Assembly (NCBI GenBank): GCA_965242505.1
Contig: OZ251449.1
Coordinates: 744,001 to 808,000 of the forward strand
Source: UBA2966 sp965242505
GTDB lineage: Bacteria; Pseudomonadota; Alphaproteobacteria; UBA2966
DNA length: 64,000 nucleotides
Direction: 5' to 3'
A model generated the notes under the pieces. That model was not told the origin of the DNA. It saw only the letters and a list, made by a program, of their open reading frames with translations, and did not search any database. Positions 43,531-53,141 of the stretch are shown one piece after another (positions within the stretch are counted from its first letter, which is position 1; each line of letters begins with the position of its first letter). The position numbers and the translations under genes were made by a program.

Positions 43531-46500
43531 CTGGGACGAACGAACGTCCGTCACGCTGTCCGGAGCCCCCGAGGGGATGGACGCGCTCGCCCTGGCCGAG
43601 ATCGCGCGCCTTCACGCCGCGGGGGTCCTGCACATCGCGCTCGACGCGGAACGAATGGACGCGACGGCGCGGGCGATCGCCTTCTTCGCGCCCGGCGTCG
43701 AAGTCGTCACGGTTCCCGCGTGGGACTGCCTTCCCTATGACCGGGTGTCTCCCAATCCCGAGACGGCCAGCGCGCGCCTGGACGGTCTGTATCGGCTCGC
43801 CTCGTCGGAACCCGGGTCCGGGCCGCCCGCGCGGGTCGTCGTCACCACCCTGAACGCGAGCGTCCAACGGGCGCCGGCCCGGGAGGTCGTGGCCGCCGCC
43901 GTCTATCGCGCCTCCGTCGGGGAACGCCTGGATCTCGACAGCCTCGCCGGATTTCTGGCGCGCCATGGGTATCAGCGGACGGGAACCGTCAGGGAACCCG
44001 GCGAGTTCGCCGTGCGCGGCGGTATCGTGGACGTTTTCCCGCCGGGCGCCGAGCGCCCCCTCCGCCTCGACCTCTTCGGGGACGAACTGGAGGGCATTCG
44101 CACGTTCGACCCCCTTTCCCAGCGCGCCGTGGCGCGCATCGGGGCTCTCGAGCTGGGGCCGGTCGGCGAAGCCTTCCTGGACGAAGAGTCCGTCACGCGG
44201 TTCCGCGGCGGATACGGCAGCCGCTTCGGCGCCGTGGCCGGGCAGACCGATCCGCTCTATCAGGCCGTCGCCGCCGGCCGGCGGCACATGGGGATGGAGC
44301 ATTGGCTCCCGCTGTTCCACGAGAAACTGGAAACCCTGTTCGATTATCTCCCCGGAGCCGTGGTCGCGCGGGACGCTTCGGTCGACGACGCCCTGGACCG
44401 GCGGCTCGAGACCATCGTCGATCACTACGAGGCGCGGAAGTCGGGCGAACGGGGCGGCGGGACGAACGGCGCGGCCGTCTACCGCCCGCTGCCGCCGGAA
44501 GAGCTCTATCTGACGCGGGAGGAGTGGCGGGCGCGCGTCGCGTCGCGCGCGAGCGTCGCGTTCTCCCAGTTCCGTCTGCCCGGGTCGCCGCGGGTCCACG
44601 ATCTCGGCGGGCGGCGGGCCCGGGACTTCGCGCCGGAACGCGCCCGGCAGGACCTCGACCTGTTCGACGCCGTGCGGGGCCACGTCGACGGCCTGACGCG
44701 CGCCGGAACGTCTGTCGTCATGGCGGCGTATTCGCCGGGCGCGCGCGACCGCCTGTCCGGCCTTCTGGCGGATCACGGCATTCAGGGCTGCGTGAACGTG
44801 GAAAGCTGGCCGGAGGCGCAGCGGTCCGCTCCGGGCGCGGTCGGCCTCGCGGTGCTGGGTCTGGAGCACGGCTTCGAGACCGACGGGCTCGCCGTCGTCA
44901 CCGAGCGGGACGTCCTGGGCGAGCGTCCGTCCCGGCCGATCAGGCGCGCGCGGCGCGCCGGGGACTTCATCATGGAGGCTTCGGCGCTCTCGCCCGGGGA
45001 CGTCGTCGTCCACGTCGACCACGGCATCGGGCGGTACGCGGACCTGTTGACGATCGACGTCGCCGGCGCGCCCCACGACTGCCTGCTGATACTCTACGAC
45101 GGCGACGACAAGCTCTACATCCCCGTCGAGAACATCGAGGTCGTCTCGCGATACGGATCGGAGGATTCCGAGGTTCGGCTCGACCGCCTCGGCGGGGGCG
45201 GCTGGCAGGCGAGGATGGCCCGCGCCAAGGCGCGGATCCGGGACATCGCCGGCCAGTTGATCGAGATCGCCGCGGCGCGCGAACTGCGGAAAGGCGAGGT
45301 CCTCACTCCGCCGGAAGGCATGTACGAGGAATTCTGCGCCCACTTTCCCTATCACGAGACCGAGGACCAGCAACAGGCGATCGAGGACGTCGTGCGCGAT
45401 CTCGCCGCCGGCCGGCCCATGGATCGCCTCGTCTGCGGCGACGTCGGATTCGGCAAGACCGAGGTCGCGCTTCGGTCCGCCTTCATCGCCGTCATGGCGG
45501 GCAAGCAGGTCGCGCTCGTCGCGCCGACGACCCTGCTGGCGCGCCAGCACTACGCGACGTTCCGCGAACGGTTCGCGGCCTGGCCGGTGAAGATCGGGCG
45601 CCTGTCCCGCATGGTCGGACCGAAGGAAGCGGCGGAGACGAAAGCGGGACTGGAGTCGGGCGACGTCGACATCGTGATCGGCACGCACGCCTTGCTCGGC
45701 AGGAACGTCAAGTTCCGCGATCTCGGTCTCATCGTCGTCGACGAGGAACAGCATTTCGGCGTGGCGCAGAAGGAGCGCCTCAAGAATCTCCGCGCCGTGG
45801 CCCACGTCCTCACGCTCACCGCGACGCCGATCCCCCGGACGCTGCATCTGGCGCTGTCGGGCGTTCGCGAGCTGAGTCTCATGGCGACGCCCCCGGTCGA
45901 CCGGCTCGCGGTCCGGACGTTCGTCACGCCGTTCGACCCGGTGGTCGTGCGCGAGGCGCTGATGCGCGAACGCTACCGGGGCGGCCAGAGTTTCTACGTC
46001 TGCCCCCGCATATCCGATATCCCCGACATCGAGTCGTTTCTGCGCGAGCGCGTTCCCGAGGCGCGCGTCGGCGTCGCCCACGGACAGATGCCGGTGAGGG
46101 AACTCGACGAAGTCATGCATGCCTTCTACGAAGGCGGCATCGACGTCCTGTTGTGCACCAACATCATCGAGTCCGGCCTCGACATCCCGACCGCGAACAC
46201 GCTCGTCGTGCACCGGTCGGACATGTACGGGCTGGCCCAGCTCTACCAGCTCAGGGGCCGGATCGGCCGCTCCAGGGCCCGGGGATACGCCTACTTCACC
46301 TTGCCCGCCCGCCGCATCCCCACGGAAGCGGCGGAGAAGCGGTTGAAGGTCATGCAGGCCCTGGAAGGGCTCGGCGCCGGATTCTCGCTCGCGAGCCACG
46401 ATCTCGACATTCGCGGCGCCGGAAACCTCCTGGGCGCGGAGCAGTCCGGGCACATCCGCGAAGTCGGACTCGAGCTCTATCAGGAGATGCTGGAGGAGGC

Positions 46501-47047
46501 GGTGGCGGCGGCGCGCGGGACGGACGGCGACGGCGCCGCCGAGGACAGGTGGTCGCCGCAGATCGGCATCGGCATCTCCGTGCTGATCCCGGAACGGTAC
46601 GTTCCGGACCTCGACGCGCGGCTGGGCCTGTACCGGCGGCTCGCGCGGCTCGAAAGCCGCGCCGAGATCGACGCCTACGCGGCCGAGCTCATCGACCGGT
46701 TCGGTCCCCTGCCCGAGGAAGTGGACAACCTGTTGCGGATCGTCGCGATCAAGCAGCTGTGCCGCGGCGCGGGCGTCGAGCGCGTCGAAGCCGGTCCGAA
46801 GGGCGTCGTGATCGCCTTTCACGACGACAGCTTCGCCAATCCCGCGGGACTGGTCGAGTTCATCTCGAAGCAGTCGGGAACCGCGAAGCTGCGGCCGGAT
46901 CACCGCCTGGTCTACATGCGCGCCTGGGACGACGCCGACTCGCGCCTGTCCGGCGTCACGCGCCTGGTGCGGGACCTGGCGGAGATCGCGGATCAGGCTT
47001 CGCGGTCGGCCGCCTCCAACTCCGCCTCGGCCTCGCGCGCCATGTGA
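43499..47047 (+). CDS. mfd: Transcription-repair coupling factor Mfd
   Basis: The 1182-aa translocase removes RNA polymerase stalled at DNA lesions and recruits UvrA. Regions in order are the UvrB-like module (DALALAEIARLHAAGV; LPYDRVSPNPE), the CarD-like RNAP-interaction domain (GDVVVHVDHGIGRYADLLTI near residue 500), the helicase core with GDVGFGKTEVALRSAF, VVDEEQHFGVAQKERLK and TATPIPRTLHLALSGVR, and a C-terminal TRCF domain. Its 3' end overlaps the convergent DsbA-like gene by 55 bp. Confidence 0.96.
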   Translation: MNDLLNLNGIDWDERTSVTLSGAPEGMDALALAEIARLHAAGVLHIALDAERMDATARAIAFFAPGVEVVTVPAWDCLPYDRVSPNPETASARLDGLYRLASSEPGSGPPARVVVTTLNASVQRAPAREVVAAAVYRASVGERLDLDSLAGFLARHGYQRTGTVREPGEFAVRGGIVDVFPPGAERPLRLDLFGDELEGIRTFDPLSQRAVARIGALELGPVGEAFLDEESVTRFRGGYGSRFGAVAGQTDPLYQAVAAGRRHMGMEHWLPLFHEKLETLFDYLPGAVVARDASVDDALDRRLETIVDHYEARKSGERGGGTNGAAVYRPLPPEELYLTREEWRARVASRASVAFSQFRLPGSPRVHDLGGRRARDFAPERARQDLDLFDAVRGHVDGLTRAGTSVVMAAYSPGARDRLSGLLADHGIQGCVNVESWPEAQRSAPGAVGLAVLGLEHGFETDGLAVVTERDVLGERPSRPIRRARRAGDFIMEASALSPGDVVVHVDHGIGRYADLLTIDVAGAPHDCLLILYDGDDKLYIPVENIEVVSRYGSEDSEVRLDRLGGGGWQARMARAKARIRDIAGQLIEIAAARELRKGEVLTPPEGMYEEFCAHFPYHETEDQQQAIEDVVRDLAAGRPMDRLVCGDVGFGKTEVALRSAFIAVMAGKQVALVAPTTLLARQHYATFRERFAAWPVKIGRLSRMVGPKEAAETKAGLESGDVDIVIGTHALLGRNVKFRDLGLIVVDEEQHFGVAQKERLKNLRAVAHVLTLTATPIPRTLHLALSGVRELSLMATPPVDRLAVRTFVTPFDPVVVREALMRERYRGGQSFYVCPRISDIPDIESFLRERVPEARVGVAHGQMPVRELDEVMHAFYEGGIDVLLCTNIIESGLDIPTANTLVVHRSDMYGLAQLYQLRGRIGRSRARGYAYFTLPARRIPTEAAEKRLKVMQALEGLGAGFSLASHDLDIRGAGNLLGAEQSGHIREVGLELYQEMLEEAVAAARGTDGDGAAEDRWSPQIGIGISVLIPERYVPDLDARLGLYRRLARLESRAEIDAYAAELIDRFGPLPEEVDNLLRIVAIKQLCRGAGVERVEAGPKGVVIAFHDDSFANPAGLVEFISKQSGTAKLRPDHRLVYMRAWDDADSRLSGVTRLVRDLAEIADQASRSAASNSASASRAM

Positions 47048-47661
47048 TCGAACAGTTCCATGAAGGCGTCGGGCTCCCGCGCGCCGAACACGACGTACTT
47101 CTTCGCGAACACGAAACAGGGGACCGCGTTCACGCCCATGGTTCGCGCCGCTTCGTCTTCCTTGCGAACCAGGTCGACGTCCTCCCCCCGCTCCAGGAGA
47201 TCCTCGACGAGGTCCGCGTCCATGCCCGCATACCGCGCTATCTCGACCAGTTCCTTCCGGTCGCCGATGTCTCCGCCCTGGATGAAATAACGCTCGAACA
47301 GCCGCTCCACGACGGCGTCCTGCGCGCCGGCGGCGCCCGCCCAGCGGATCAACCGGTGCGAATCGATCGTATTGGGCGTTCTCGATATGGCCGCGAAATC
47401 GAAAGGTATCCCTTCGGTTCCGCCGGCGCCGCGGACGTTTTCGTAGACCGCCCGGGCCCGGTCCTCGCCGCCGAACTTCAAGGCCGCGTACTCGGTCCGG
47501 TCCATGCCCTCCGCGGGCATGTCGGGATTGAGCTGGAACGTTCGCCAGCGCGCGTCGACCTCGACGTCCGGCCGTTCGGCGAGGGCGCGTTCGAAACGAC
47601 GCTTGCCCACGAAACACCATGGGCAGATCGTGTCGGAGACGATATCGACGTTCACGTACAT
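46993..47661 (-). CDS. DsbA-family (FrnE-type) thioredoxin-fold oxidoreductase
   Basis: The 222-aa protein starts MYVNVDIVSDTICPWCFVGK with the redox motif C-P-W-C at residues 13-16. It has the cis-Pro segment GVNAVPCFVFAKKYVVFGA near the C-terminus. There is no signal peptide, so it is cytoplasmic like FrnE/2-hydroxychromene-2-carboxylate isomerase relatives. The convergent overlap with mfd at their 3' ends is 55 bp. Confidence 0.9.
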   Translation of the reverse strand: MYVNVDIVSDTICPWCFVGKRRFERALAERPDVEVDARWRTFQLNPDMPAEGMDRTEYAALKFGGEDRARAVYENVRGAGGTEGIPFDFAAISRTPNTIDSHRLIRWAGAAGAQDAVVERLFERYFIQGGDIGDRKELVEIARYAGMDADLVEDLLERGEDVDLVRKEDEAARTMGVNAVPCFVFAKKYVVFGAREPDAFMELFDHMAREAEAELEAADREA

Positions 47662-47795
47662 GAAGCGATCATAGCAGCTCGTCCCGGATTTTCCCGCCCG
47701 CCGTCAAGACGGTGTTCCACGAGTGTTGCCGGGCCTTCGACGCGGCGCTAAGGTCCGGGAAACGTATCCGCCGGGAAGATGGAGGGGCGCGGCCC

Positions 47796-48560
47796 GTGAG
47801 CGGCCTGTTTTCGCTGGAAGACCGGACGGCCCTGGTGACGGGCGCCTCGAGCGGCCTGGGGCGGCATTTCTCGTTGACGCTGGCGAGGGCCGGCGCCCGC
47901 GTCGCGGTCTGCGCCCGGCGCGCGGACCGCCTGAAGGAGCTCGTCGAGGAGATCGAGGCGTTCGACGGGCGGGCGATGGCGTTCTCCATGGACGTGACGG
48001 ACCGCGACAGCATCGTGAGCGCGGTGGACGGCGCGGAAACCGAGCTCGGAGCGATCCGCGTGCTGGTCAACAACGCCGGGACCACGGTCGCCAAGAAGGT
48101 CGTGGACTTCACGGTCGAGGACTACGACCATGTGATGGACACCAACCTCAAGGGCGCGTGGCTCGTGGCGCAGGAAGCGGGAAGGAAGATGATCGCCCAC
48201 GGGCGCGGCGGCTCCATCGTCAACATCGCGTCCATGGCGGGCATTCACACCGTCCGCCTGTTGAGCGTCTACGGCATGTCGAAGGCCGGCGTGGCGCACA
48301 TGACGCGGTTCATGGCGCAGGAATGGGCGCGTCACGACATCCGCGTCAACGCCATCGCGCCGGGCTATATCGAGACCGAGCTCAACGCCGACTTCTTCGC
48401 CAGCGAGAAGGGAAGGGAGTTCGTCGGACGGTTCCTGCGCAAACGGGTCGGCAAGCCCGCGGACCTCGACGGCGCGCTGCTGCTGCTCGCGTCGTCCGCC
48501 TCCGACTTCGTCACCGGCGCGGTCATCGAGGCGGACGACGGCCTCGGCTTGGTGATGTGA
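47796..48560 (+). CDS. Short-chain dehydrogenase/reductase (SDR)
   Basis: The 254-aa SDR has VTGASSGLGRHFS, LVNNAGTTVAKK, the catalytic SIVNIASMAG (Ser) and VYGMSKAGVAHM (Tyr-x-x-x-Lys). GTG 47796 follows ggaggggcgc. It is 10 bp upstream of the amidohydrolase at 48571 and probably begins a three-gene operon with the two amidohydrolases. Confidence 0.9.
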   Translation: MSGLFSLEDRTALVTGASSGLGRHFSLTLARAGARVAVCARRADRLKELVEEIEAFDGRAMAFSMDVTDRDSIVSAVDGAETELGAIRVLVNNAGTTVAKKVVDFTVEDYDHVMDTNLKGAWLVAQEAGRKMIAHGRGGSIVNIASMAGIHTVRLLSVYGMSKAGVAHMTRFMAQEWARHDIRVNAIAPGYIETELNADFFASEKGREFVGRFLRKRVGKPADLDGALLLLASSASDFVTGAVIEADDGLGLVM

Positions 48561-48570
48561 CGGAGACGCG

Positions 48571-49851
48571 ATGGATCTGATCCTTCGGGGCGGCAATCTT
48601 CCCGACGGGCGCGAAAACGTCGATATCGGGATCGCGGCGGGGCGGATAGCGGCCGTCGGCGCCGTCCCGCGCGCCGGCGCCGCGGAAGAGATCGACTGCC
48701 GAGGCCGTCTGATCGCGCCGCCGTTCGTCGATGCCCACTTCCACATGGACGCGACGCTGACCGCGGGCCGACCGAGGCCCAACGACTCGGGAACCCTTCT
48801 CGAGGGCATCGCGCTGTGGAAGGAGCTGAAGCCCACGCTCACGTTCGACGACTACGTCTCGCGCGCGCTCCGGTACTGCGACTGGGCCGTCGGGCGCGGC
48901 CTGCTCGCCATCCGCAGCCACGTCGACACCACCGACCCGAGCCTCACCGGCGTCGCGGCGCTCCTGGACGTTCGCGAAACGGTCAGGGACTATCTCGATC
49001 TGCAGCTCGTGGCCTTTCCGCAGGACGGATACCTGCGTTCGTCCGTCGGCAAGGCGAACCTGGCCAGGGCGCTCGACATGGGCGTGGACGCGGTCGGCGG
49101 CATCCCCCACTTCGAGCGCACCCAGGGAGACGCCGCCGAATCCATCCGCACGCTGTGCGAGATCGCGGCCGAACGCGGCCTCCCCGTGGACATGCACTGC
49201 GACGAGACGGACGATCCCGCGTCCCGTCACGTGGAAACCCTGGCGGCGGAAACGATCCGTCTCGGCCTTCAGGGGCGGGTCGCGGGATCGCACCTCACGT
49301 CCATGCATTCGATGGACAACAGCTACGCCGGCAAGCTGATCGACCTGATGAAGGAAGCGGACCTTCACGTCGTGGCGAACCCGACCGCCAACATGCTGCT
49401 GATGGGCCGTCAGGATACCTATCCCAAGCGACGGGGCATGACGCGGGCGCCGGAGCTCATGGCGGCCGGGATCAACGTCTCTTTCGGCCAGGACTCGGTG
49501 ATGGACCCGTGGGGGCCGCTCAACGCCGCCGACATGCTCGACGTGGCGCACATGGCGGCGCACGCGGGCCACATGTCGGGGCGGAAACAGCTCCTGTCCT
49601 GTTTCCGGGCCGTCACGGAACATCCGGCCCGCACGCTGGGCCTGGAGGGGTACGGGCTGGAACCGGGCCGCAACGCGGACATGGTCGTGTTGCAGGCGGC
49701 GGATCCCGTGGAAGCCATTCGCCTCCGGCCGCCGCGCCTCTACGTGATCCGGCGGGGCAGGATCGTCGCCCGCGGCGCGCCCGCGGACGTCCGGCTCGAC
49801 CTCCCCGGCCGGCCGAACGCCGTCGACTACGCCCGCGCGGAAAGCGGGTAG
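48571..49851 (+). CDS. Cytosine deaminase-like amidohydrolase
   Basis: This 426-aa metal-dependent deaminase/hydrolase is of the CodA type. The metal and active-site motifs are PPFVDAHFHMDATLTAGRP, PVDMHCDETDDPASRHV, GSHLTSMHSMDN and SFGQDSVMDPWGPLN. The natural substrate may be cytosine, isoguanine, creatinine-like or another amidine. The next gene starts 3 bp after its stop. Confidence 0.88.
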   Translation: MDLILRGGNLPDGRENVDIGIAAGRIAAVGAVPRAGAAEEIDCRGRLIAPPFVDAHFHMDATLTAGRPRPNDSGTLLEGIALWKELKPTLTFDDYVSRALRYCDWAVGRGLLAIRSHVDTTDPSLTGVAALLDVRETVRDYLDLQLVAFPQDGYLRSSVGKANLARALDMGVDAVGGIPHFERTQGDAAESIRTLCEIAAERGLPVDMHCDETDDPASRHVETLAAETIRLGLQGRVAGSHLTSMHSMDNSYAGKLIDLMKEADLHVVANPTANMLLMGRQDTYPKRRGMTRAPELMAAGINVSFGQDSVMDPWGPLNAADMLDVAHMAAHAGHMSGRKQLLSCFRAVTEHPARTLGLEGYGLEPGRNADMVVLQAADPVEAIRLRPPRLYVIRRGRIVARGAPADVRLDLPGRPNAVDYARAESG

Positions 49852-49854
49852 GCG

Positions 49855-51546
49855 ATGCCGCCCTCCGGAACGCGACCCGACCGGGGCGTCGATCTGATCC
49901 TGACGGGCGGGCGCGTGCTCACCATGGATCCGGGCGCGCCGGCGGTGGAGGCCCTCGCCGTATCGGACGGTCTCGTCGCCGCCGCGGGCAAGGCCGACGA
50001 CGTCCGCGGGATGGCGGGTTCCGGAACGGAAATCATCGACATCGGCGGTCTGACGGCCGTTCCCGGATTCAACGACACGCACGCCCACATGGACCGCGAG
50101 GGGCTGAAGTCCCGCCGTCCGTCACTGGAAGGCGCGGCGTCCGTTTCCGACGTTCTCGACCGCATCGCGAAGCTCGCCGCCGAGGCGTCCCCCGGGGAGT
50201 GGATCGTCACCATGCCCGTCGGCGCGCCGCCGTGCTACTTCGGTGGTCCGGAGACCCTGGCGGAAGGCCGGATGCCCACGCGCGGGGAGCTCGACGCCGC
50301 CGCGCCCGACAATCCGGTCTGCATCGCCGGCGTGTTCGGGAACTGGGGCGAGCCCCCCGGATATACGGCTCTCAACAGCCGGGCGCTCGAACTGAACGGC
50401 ATCGACCGCGATACGGTCCCCCGCGTTTCCGGACTCGAGATCGAGCGCGACGAATCCGGCGAGCCGACCGGCGTGATCGTCGAACGCAACCAGCGGCCGT
50501 TCGTCGAATTCGACCTGCTGCCTGCGGTTCCCCGCTTCGGCCTGGAGGAGCGCATGGACGGTATTCGCCGTTCCATGAAGGCCTACAACGCCGTCGGGAC
50601 CACGAGCGTGTACGAAGGCCATGGCCTGGGCGCGCAGACCATCGCCGCGTACCGGGACCTGTGGGAGAAGGGCGAGCTCACCGCGCGGGTCGCGCTGACG
50701 CTCAGCCCCGCATGGCGCGACGTCGCGGAAGCGCGAACCGTCATGCGGGACTGGCTGAGCCACGCGCGGGGCCGGGGCATGGGCGATCCCTGGTTCCGGA
50801 TCACCGGCGTCCACATCGCCTATGGCGGGGAGGGGACCGTCGCCGATCTGGCCCGCGAGGACCTGCCGAACACGGGCTGGTCGGGCTTCGTCGAACAGGC
50901 GGTCACGCGGAACGAATTCCGGGACTACTGCTTCGCCGCGGCCGAACACGACCTGCGTGTCCACACCATCGTCGGCGACGATCTGGGAGACGTGCTTCCC
51001 GCGCTCGTGGAGGTGGGCGAACGCTATCCCGTCGGAGAGCGGCGATGGGTCGTCGAGCACGTCGGACGCGCGCGGCGGCAAGACCTGGAGACCTTGAGGG
51101 ATCTCGGCGTTCTGGTGACGACGATTCCCGCCTATTTCGTCTGGAAGGGCGGCGGGTGGTACGTCGACGATCCGGACTTCGGCGATTCCGTCGCCGCCCA
51201 TCGCGCCATGCTCGATCTCGGCATCCCCGTGGCGGCGGGCACGGACAACATCCCGTACGATCCGTTCTTCACCCTGTGGGTCATGGCCACGCGCCGCGAA
51301 CGGCGCGAAAACCGCGTGCTCGGCCCCGATCAGCGGATTTCGGGGCTGGAGGCCCTCGACCTGCTGACGGTGCGCGGCGCGTGGCTCACCTTCGAAGAGG
51401 GGAGAAAGGGTAGGCTGACGCCGGGACGATACGCCGACGTCGCCGTGTTGTCGGACAACCCGACGACGATGGATCCCGAGAACCTGCGGGACCTTCGCTG
51501 CCGCCTGACGGTGGCGGGCGGGAGAGTCGTGCATCGCGACCTGTAG
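49855..51546 (+). CDS. YtcJ-like amidohydrolase (amidohydrolase 3 family)
   Basis: The 563-aa protein contains FNDTHAHMDREG (metal His-x-His), VEHVGRARRQD (His) and VAAGTDNIPYDPFFTLW (Asp) in the arrangement of YtcJ/LAF3-type hydrolases. The substrate is unknown. Its adjacency to the CodA-like gene and SDR suggests degradation of an N-containing organic compound. Confidence 0.87.
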   Translation: MPPSGTRPDRGVDLILTGGRVLTMDPGAPAVEALAVSDGLVAAAGKADDVRGMAGSGTEIIDIGGLTAVPGFNDTHAHMDREGLKSRRPSLEGAASVSDVLDRIAKLAAEASPGEWIVTMPVGAPPCYFGGPETLAEGRMPTRGELDAAAPDNPVCIAGVFGNWGEPPGYTALNSRALELNGIDRDTVPRVSGLEIERDESGEPTGVIVERNQRPFVEFDLLPAVPRFGLEERMDGIRRSMKAYNAVGTTSVYEGHGLGAQTIAAYRDLWEKGELTARVALTLSPAWRDVAEARTVMRDWLSHARGRGMGDPWFRITGVHIAYGGEGTVADLAREDLPNTGWSGFVEQAVTRNEFRDYCFAAAEHDLRVHTIVGDDLGDVLPALVEVGERYPVGERRWVVEHVGRARRQDLETLRDLGVLVTTIPAYFVWKGGGWYVDDPDFGDSVAAHRAMLDLGIPVAAGTDNIPYDPFFTLWVMATRRERRENRVLGPDQRISGLEALDLLTVRGAWLTFEEGRKGRLTPGRYADVAVLSDNPTTMDPENLRDLRCRLTVAGGRVVHRDL

Positions 51547-51593
51547 AGCGGTTCCCGGGGGAAACGCCATGGGCCGCGCCGCGCCGGCGCCGT

Positions 51594-51914
51594 TCAGCGC
51601 CTGCGGGACTTCCCGCGCTTGAATATGTTGTTCCAGTTCTCCCGATAGGCGTCGGTGACCGGCTTCTGGTTCTCGCCGCGGCTGTAGCTCTTCGACGCGC
51701 CGTCCGAGCCGGAGCCGCCGGACGACTCCGAGCTGGCACCGCCGTCCGAAGCCGCCGCGCCGCCGCCGTCGGACGTGGTCTCGCTCTTGGTGGTGTCCGA
51801 AGCCGTCGCGCCGCCGCTGTCGGACGTGGTCTCGCTCTTGGTGGTGTCCGAAGCCGTCGCGCCGCCGCTGTCGGACGTGGTCTCGCTCTTGGCGGTGTCC
51901 GTCGTCGTTTCCAT
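51594..51914 (-). CDS. Low-complexity Ser/Thr/Gly-rich small protein with 17-residue repeats
   Basis: The 106-aa product is hydrophilic and probably disordered. Three tandem copies of a unit TTKSETTSDSGGATASD (51 bp, nearly identical at DNA level) make up residues 5-58. The C-terminus RGENQKPVTDAYRENWNNIF with a basic tail KRGKSRRR looks conserved and may be the functional part. I have no function for it. The repeat units make it prone to length variation. Confidence 0.65.
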   Translation of the reverse strand: METTTDTAKSETTSDSGGATASDTTKSETTSDSGGATASDTTKSETTSDGGGAAASDGGASSESSGGSGSDGASKSYSRGENQKPVTDAYRENWNNIFKRGKSRRR

Positions 51915-52397
51915 CGATTCTCTTGCTCGCGCTGGGGAAATCCGGGCCGGATTTATCGCGCCCGGACGGGAAAGAAAAGCCTTTTTTCAATGGCGCGGGA
52001 ACGGAAAACAGCCGATCCTGCGCTACCCCTCATTTCTTATACTGCTGTCCGCGAACTTCGTCCGGCGATGGGGGCGCCGCAAGGTCCGTTCACGCTCCTC
52101 CCCCTGACGCGGCCCCCACCCCGACCCTCCCCTGCAAGGGGGGAGGGGGGAGGGGGAAGAGGAGACGGAGGAGACGGAGGAGCCGTTGACACTCCTCCCC
52201 CCTGACAGGGGGGAGGTCGGGAGGGGGGTGGACCGCTGTCCCGCAACTCCGCGCAATCCTTGATCTTCCACCGGCATGAGAAATATGGGCTACGCTTCCT
52301 CCCGGTGAAGTCCCGTCTTCAGACCGGAGAGGAGGCGGGGCACCGGATCGGCGGCTTCCGGCCTGTCTGAGAGCGAAATGTCGGGGGCGCAGTAGGG
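51915..52397. other. Intergenic region with composite repeat, no supported gene
   Basis: The segment has the interspersed repeat (listed separately) and short GC-rich flanks. No RNA gene or ORF with family support is visible. Confidence 0.6.
52085..52285. repeat. Interspersed G/C-skewed repeat, full composite unit (inverse orientation)
   Basis: The unit contains gccgcaaggtccgttcacgc, cgcggcccccaccccgaccc, ctgcaaggggggaggggggg, cctgacaggggggaggtcgg and the flank cgctgtcccgcaactccgcg, ending in ggcatgagaaatatgggc. Confidence 0.75.
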
Positions 52398-53141
52398 CTA
52401 CTGCGTATCCATCAGCCTTTCCATCGTATCGAGGAACGAAGCGTCGTAATCGTCCTCGACATGGTTGCTGTTCCATAGTCCCGATGCCCGCACCCTTTCG
52501 CCGTCGCTGAACGTTCCCAGCCATTGCCCGGACGGCGGATCGGCCGCCGGGGCCTTCGCATGGCTCAGCAAGGCAATGGTGTTGCGTTCGATGAAGCCGC
52601 GCCGGCTTTCCGGTCCCGGTTCGTCGTCGATGACCAGCCACAGCAACGGCATGGCGCCGATATAACGGCTGACGCGCCGTTCCAGATCGGCTTCGCCGCC
52701 CCGCACCGAGGCGCGGTCCATGCCGAGCTTTCGCGCCGCCGCGCCAGGGTCTCTGCCGGTCCCCCAAGTGGGCGGTAGCGAAGAATCGCCGCGGCGGGCC
52801 AACGCGGCGCCGACGATCAACCGGAAGATCGAACCGCGATGATTACCGCCGCCGGACCTGGCGCTGCCCCGATGCTGCGACAACCGGTTCCACAGTGAAG
52901 CCCGGGAAGTCGCCGGCAGCGCATGGGTGCCGATTCGGACCACACGAGGACCGTGACCGGATCCGCTCCGCTCTTCCCCTGCCTCGAAGAAGAAATATAC
53001 GCCGCGCCGGGGCCAGTCCATGCGCCCGTCACAGGTTTCGAGCGTCCGCACTCCGCCCACGCGGCGTTCGAGGCAGGCGAGAAGCTCGTAAAATTGGATG
53101 GTGTCGGCGATGCGCTCCTCTGAAGCGCGGCGGGTATTCAC
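52398..53141 (-). CDS. GIY-YIG-like nuclease-fold protein
   Basis: The 247-aa protein has a segment RRGVYFFFEAGEERSGSG followed by RVVRIGTHALPATSRASLWN and RLSQHRG, which fits a GIY-YIG-like fold (GVYFFFE in place of GIY, RIGTHA in place of YIG). NHRGSIFRLIVG and a C-terminal region ending MERLMDTQ follow. The biochemical role is unproven. Its ATG overlaps the stop of the DUF6884-like gene by 4 bp. It is the last gene of a three-gene cassette next to a MITE-like element. Confidence 0.65.
   Translation of the reverse strand: MNTRRASEERIADTIQFYELLACLERRVGGVRTLETCDGRMDWPRRGVYFFFEAGEERSGSGHGPRVVRIGTHALPATSRASLWNRLSQHRGSARSGGGNHRGSIFRLIVGAALARRGDSSLPPTWGTGRDPGAAARKLGMDRASVRGGEADLERRVSRYIGAMPLLWLVIDDEPGPESRRGFIERNTIALLSHAKAPAADPPSGQWLGTFSDGERVRASGLWNSNHVEDDYDASFLDTMERLMDTQ

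Noticed and set aside
43490..47620. Very long minus-strand open frame (about 1376 codons) opposite mfd
   Set aside because: It mirrors mfd codon structure in high-GC DNA, is Arg/Gly/Asp-rich with no family motif, and mfd on the plus strand is unmistakable.
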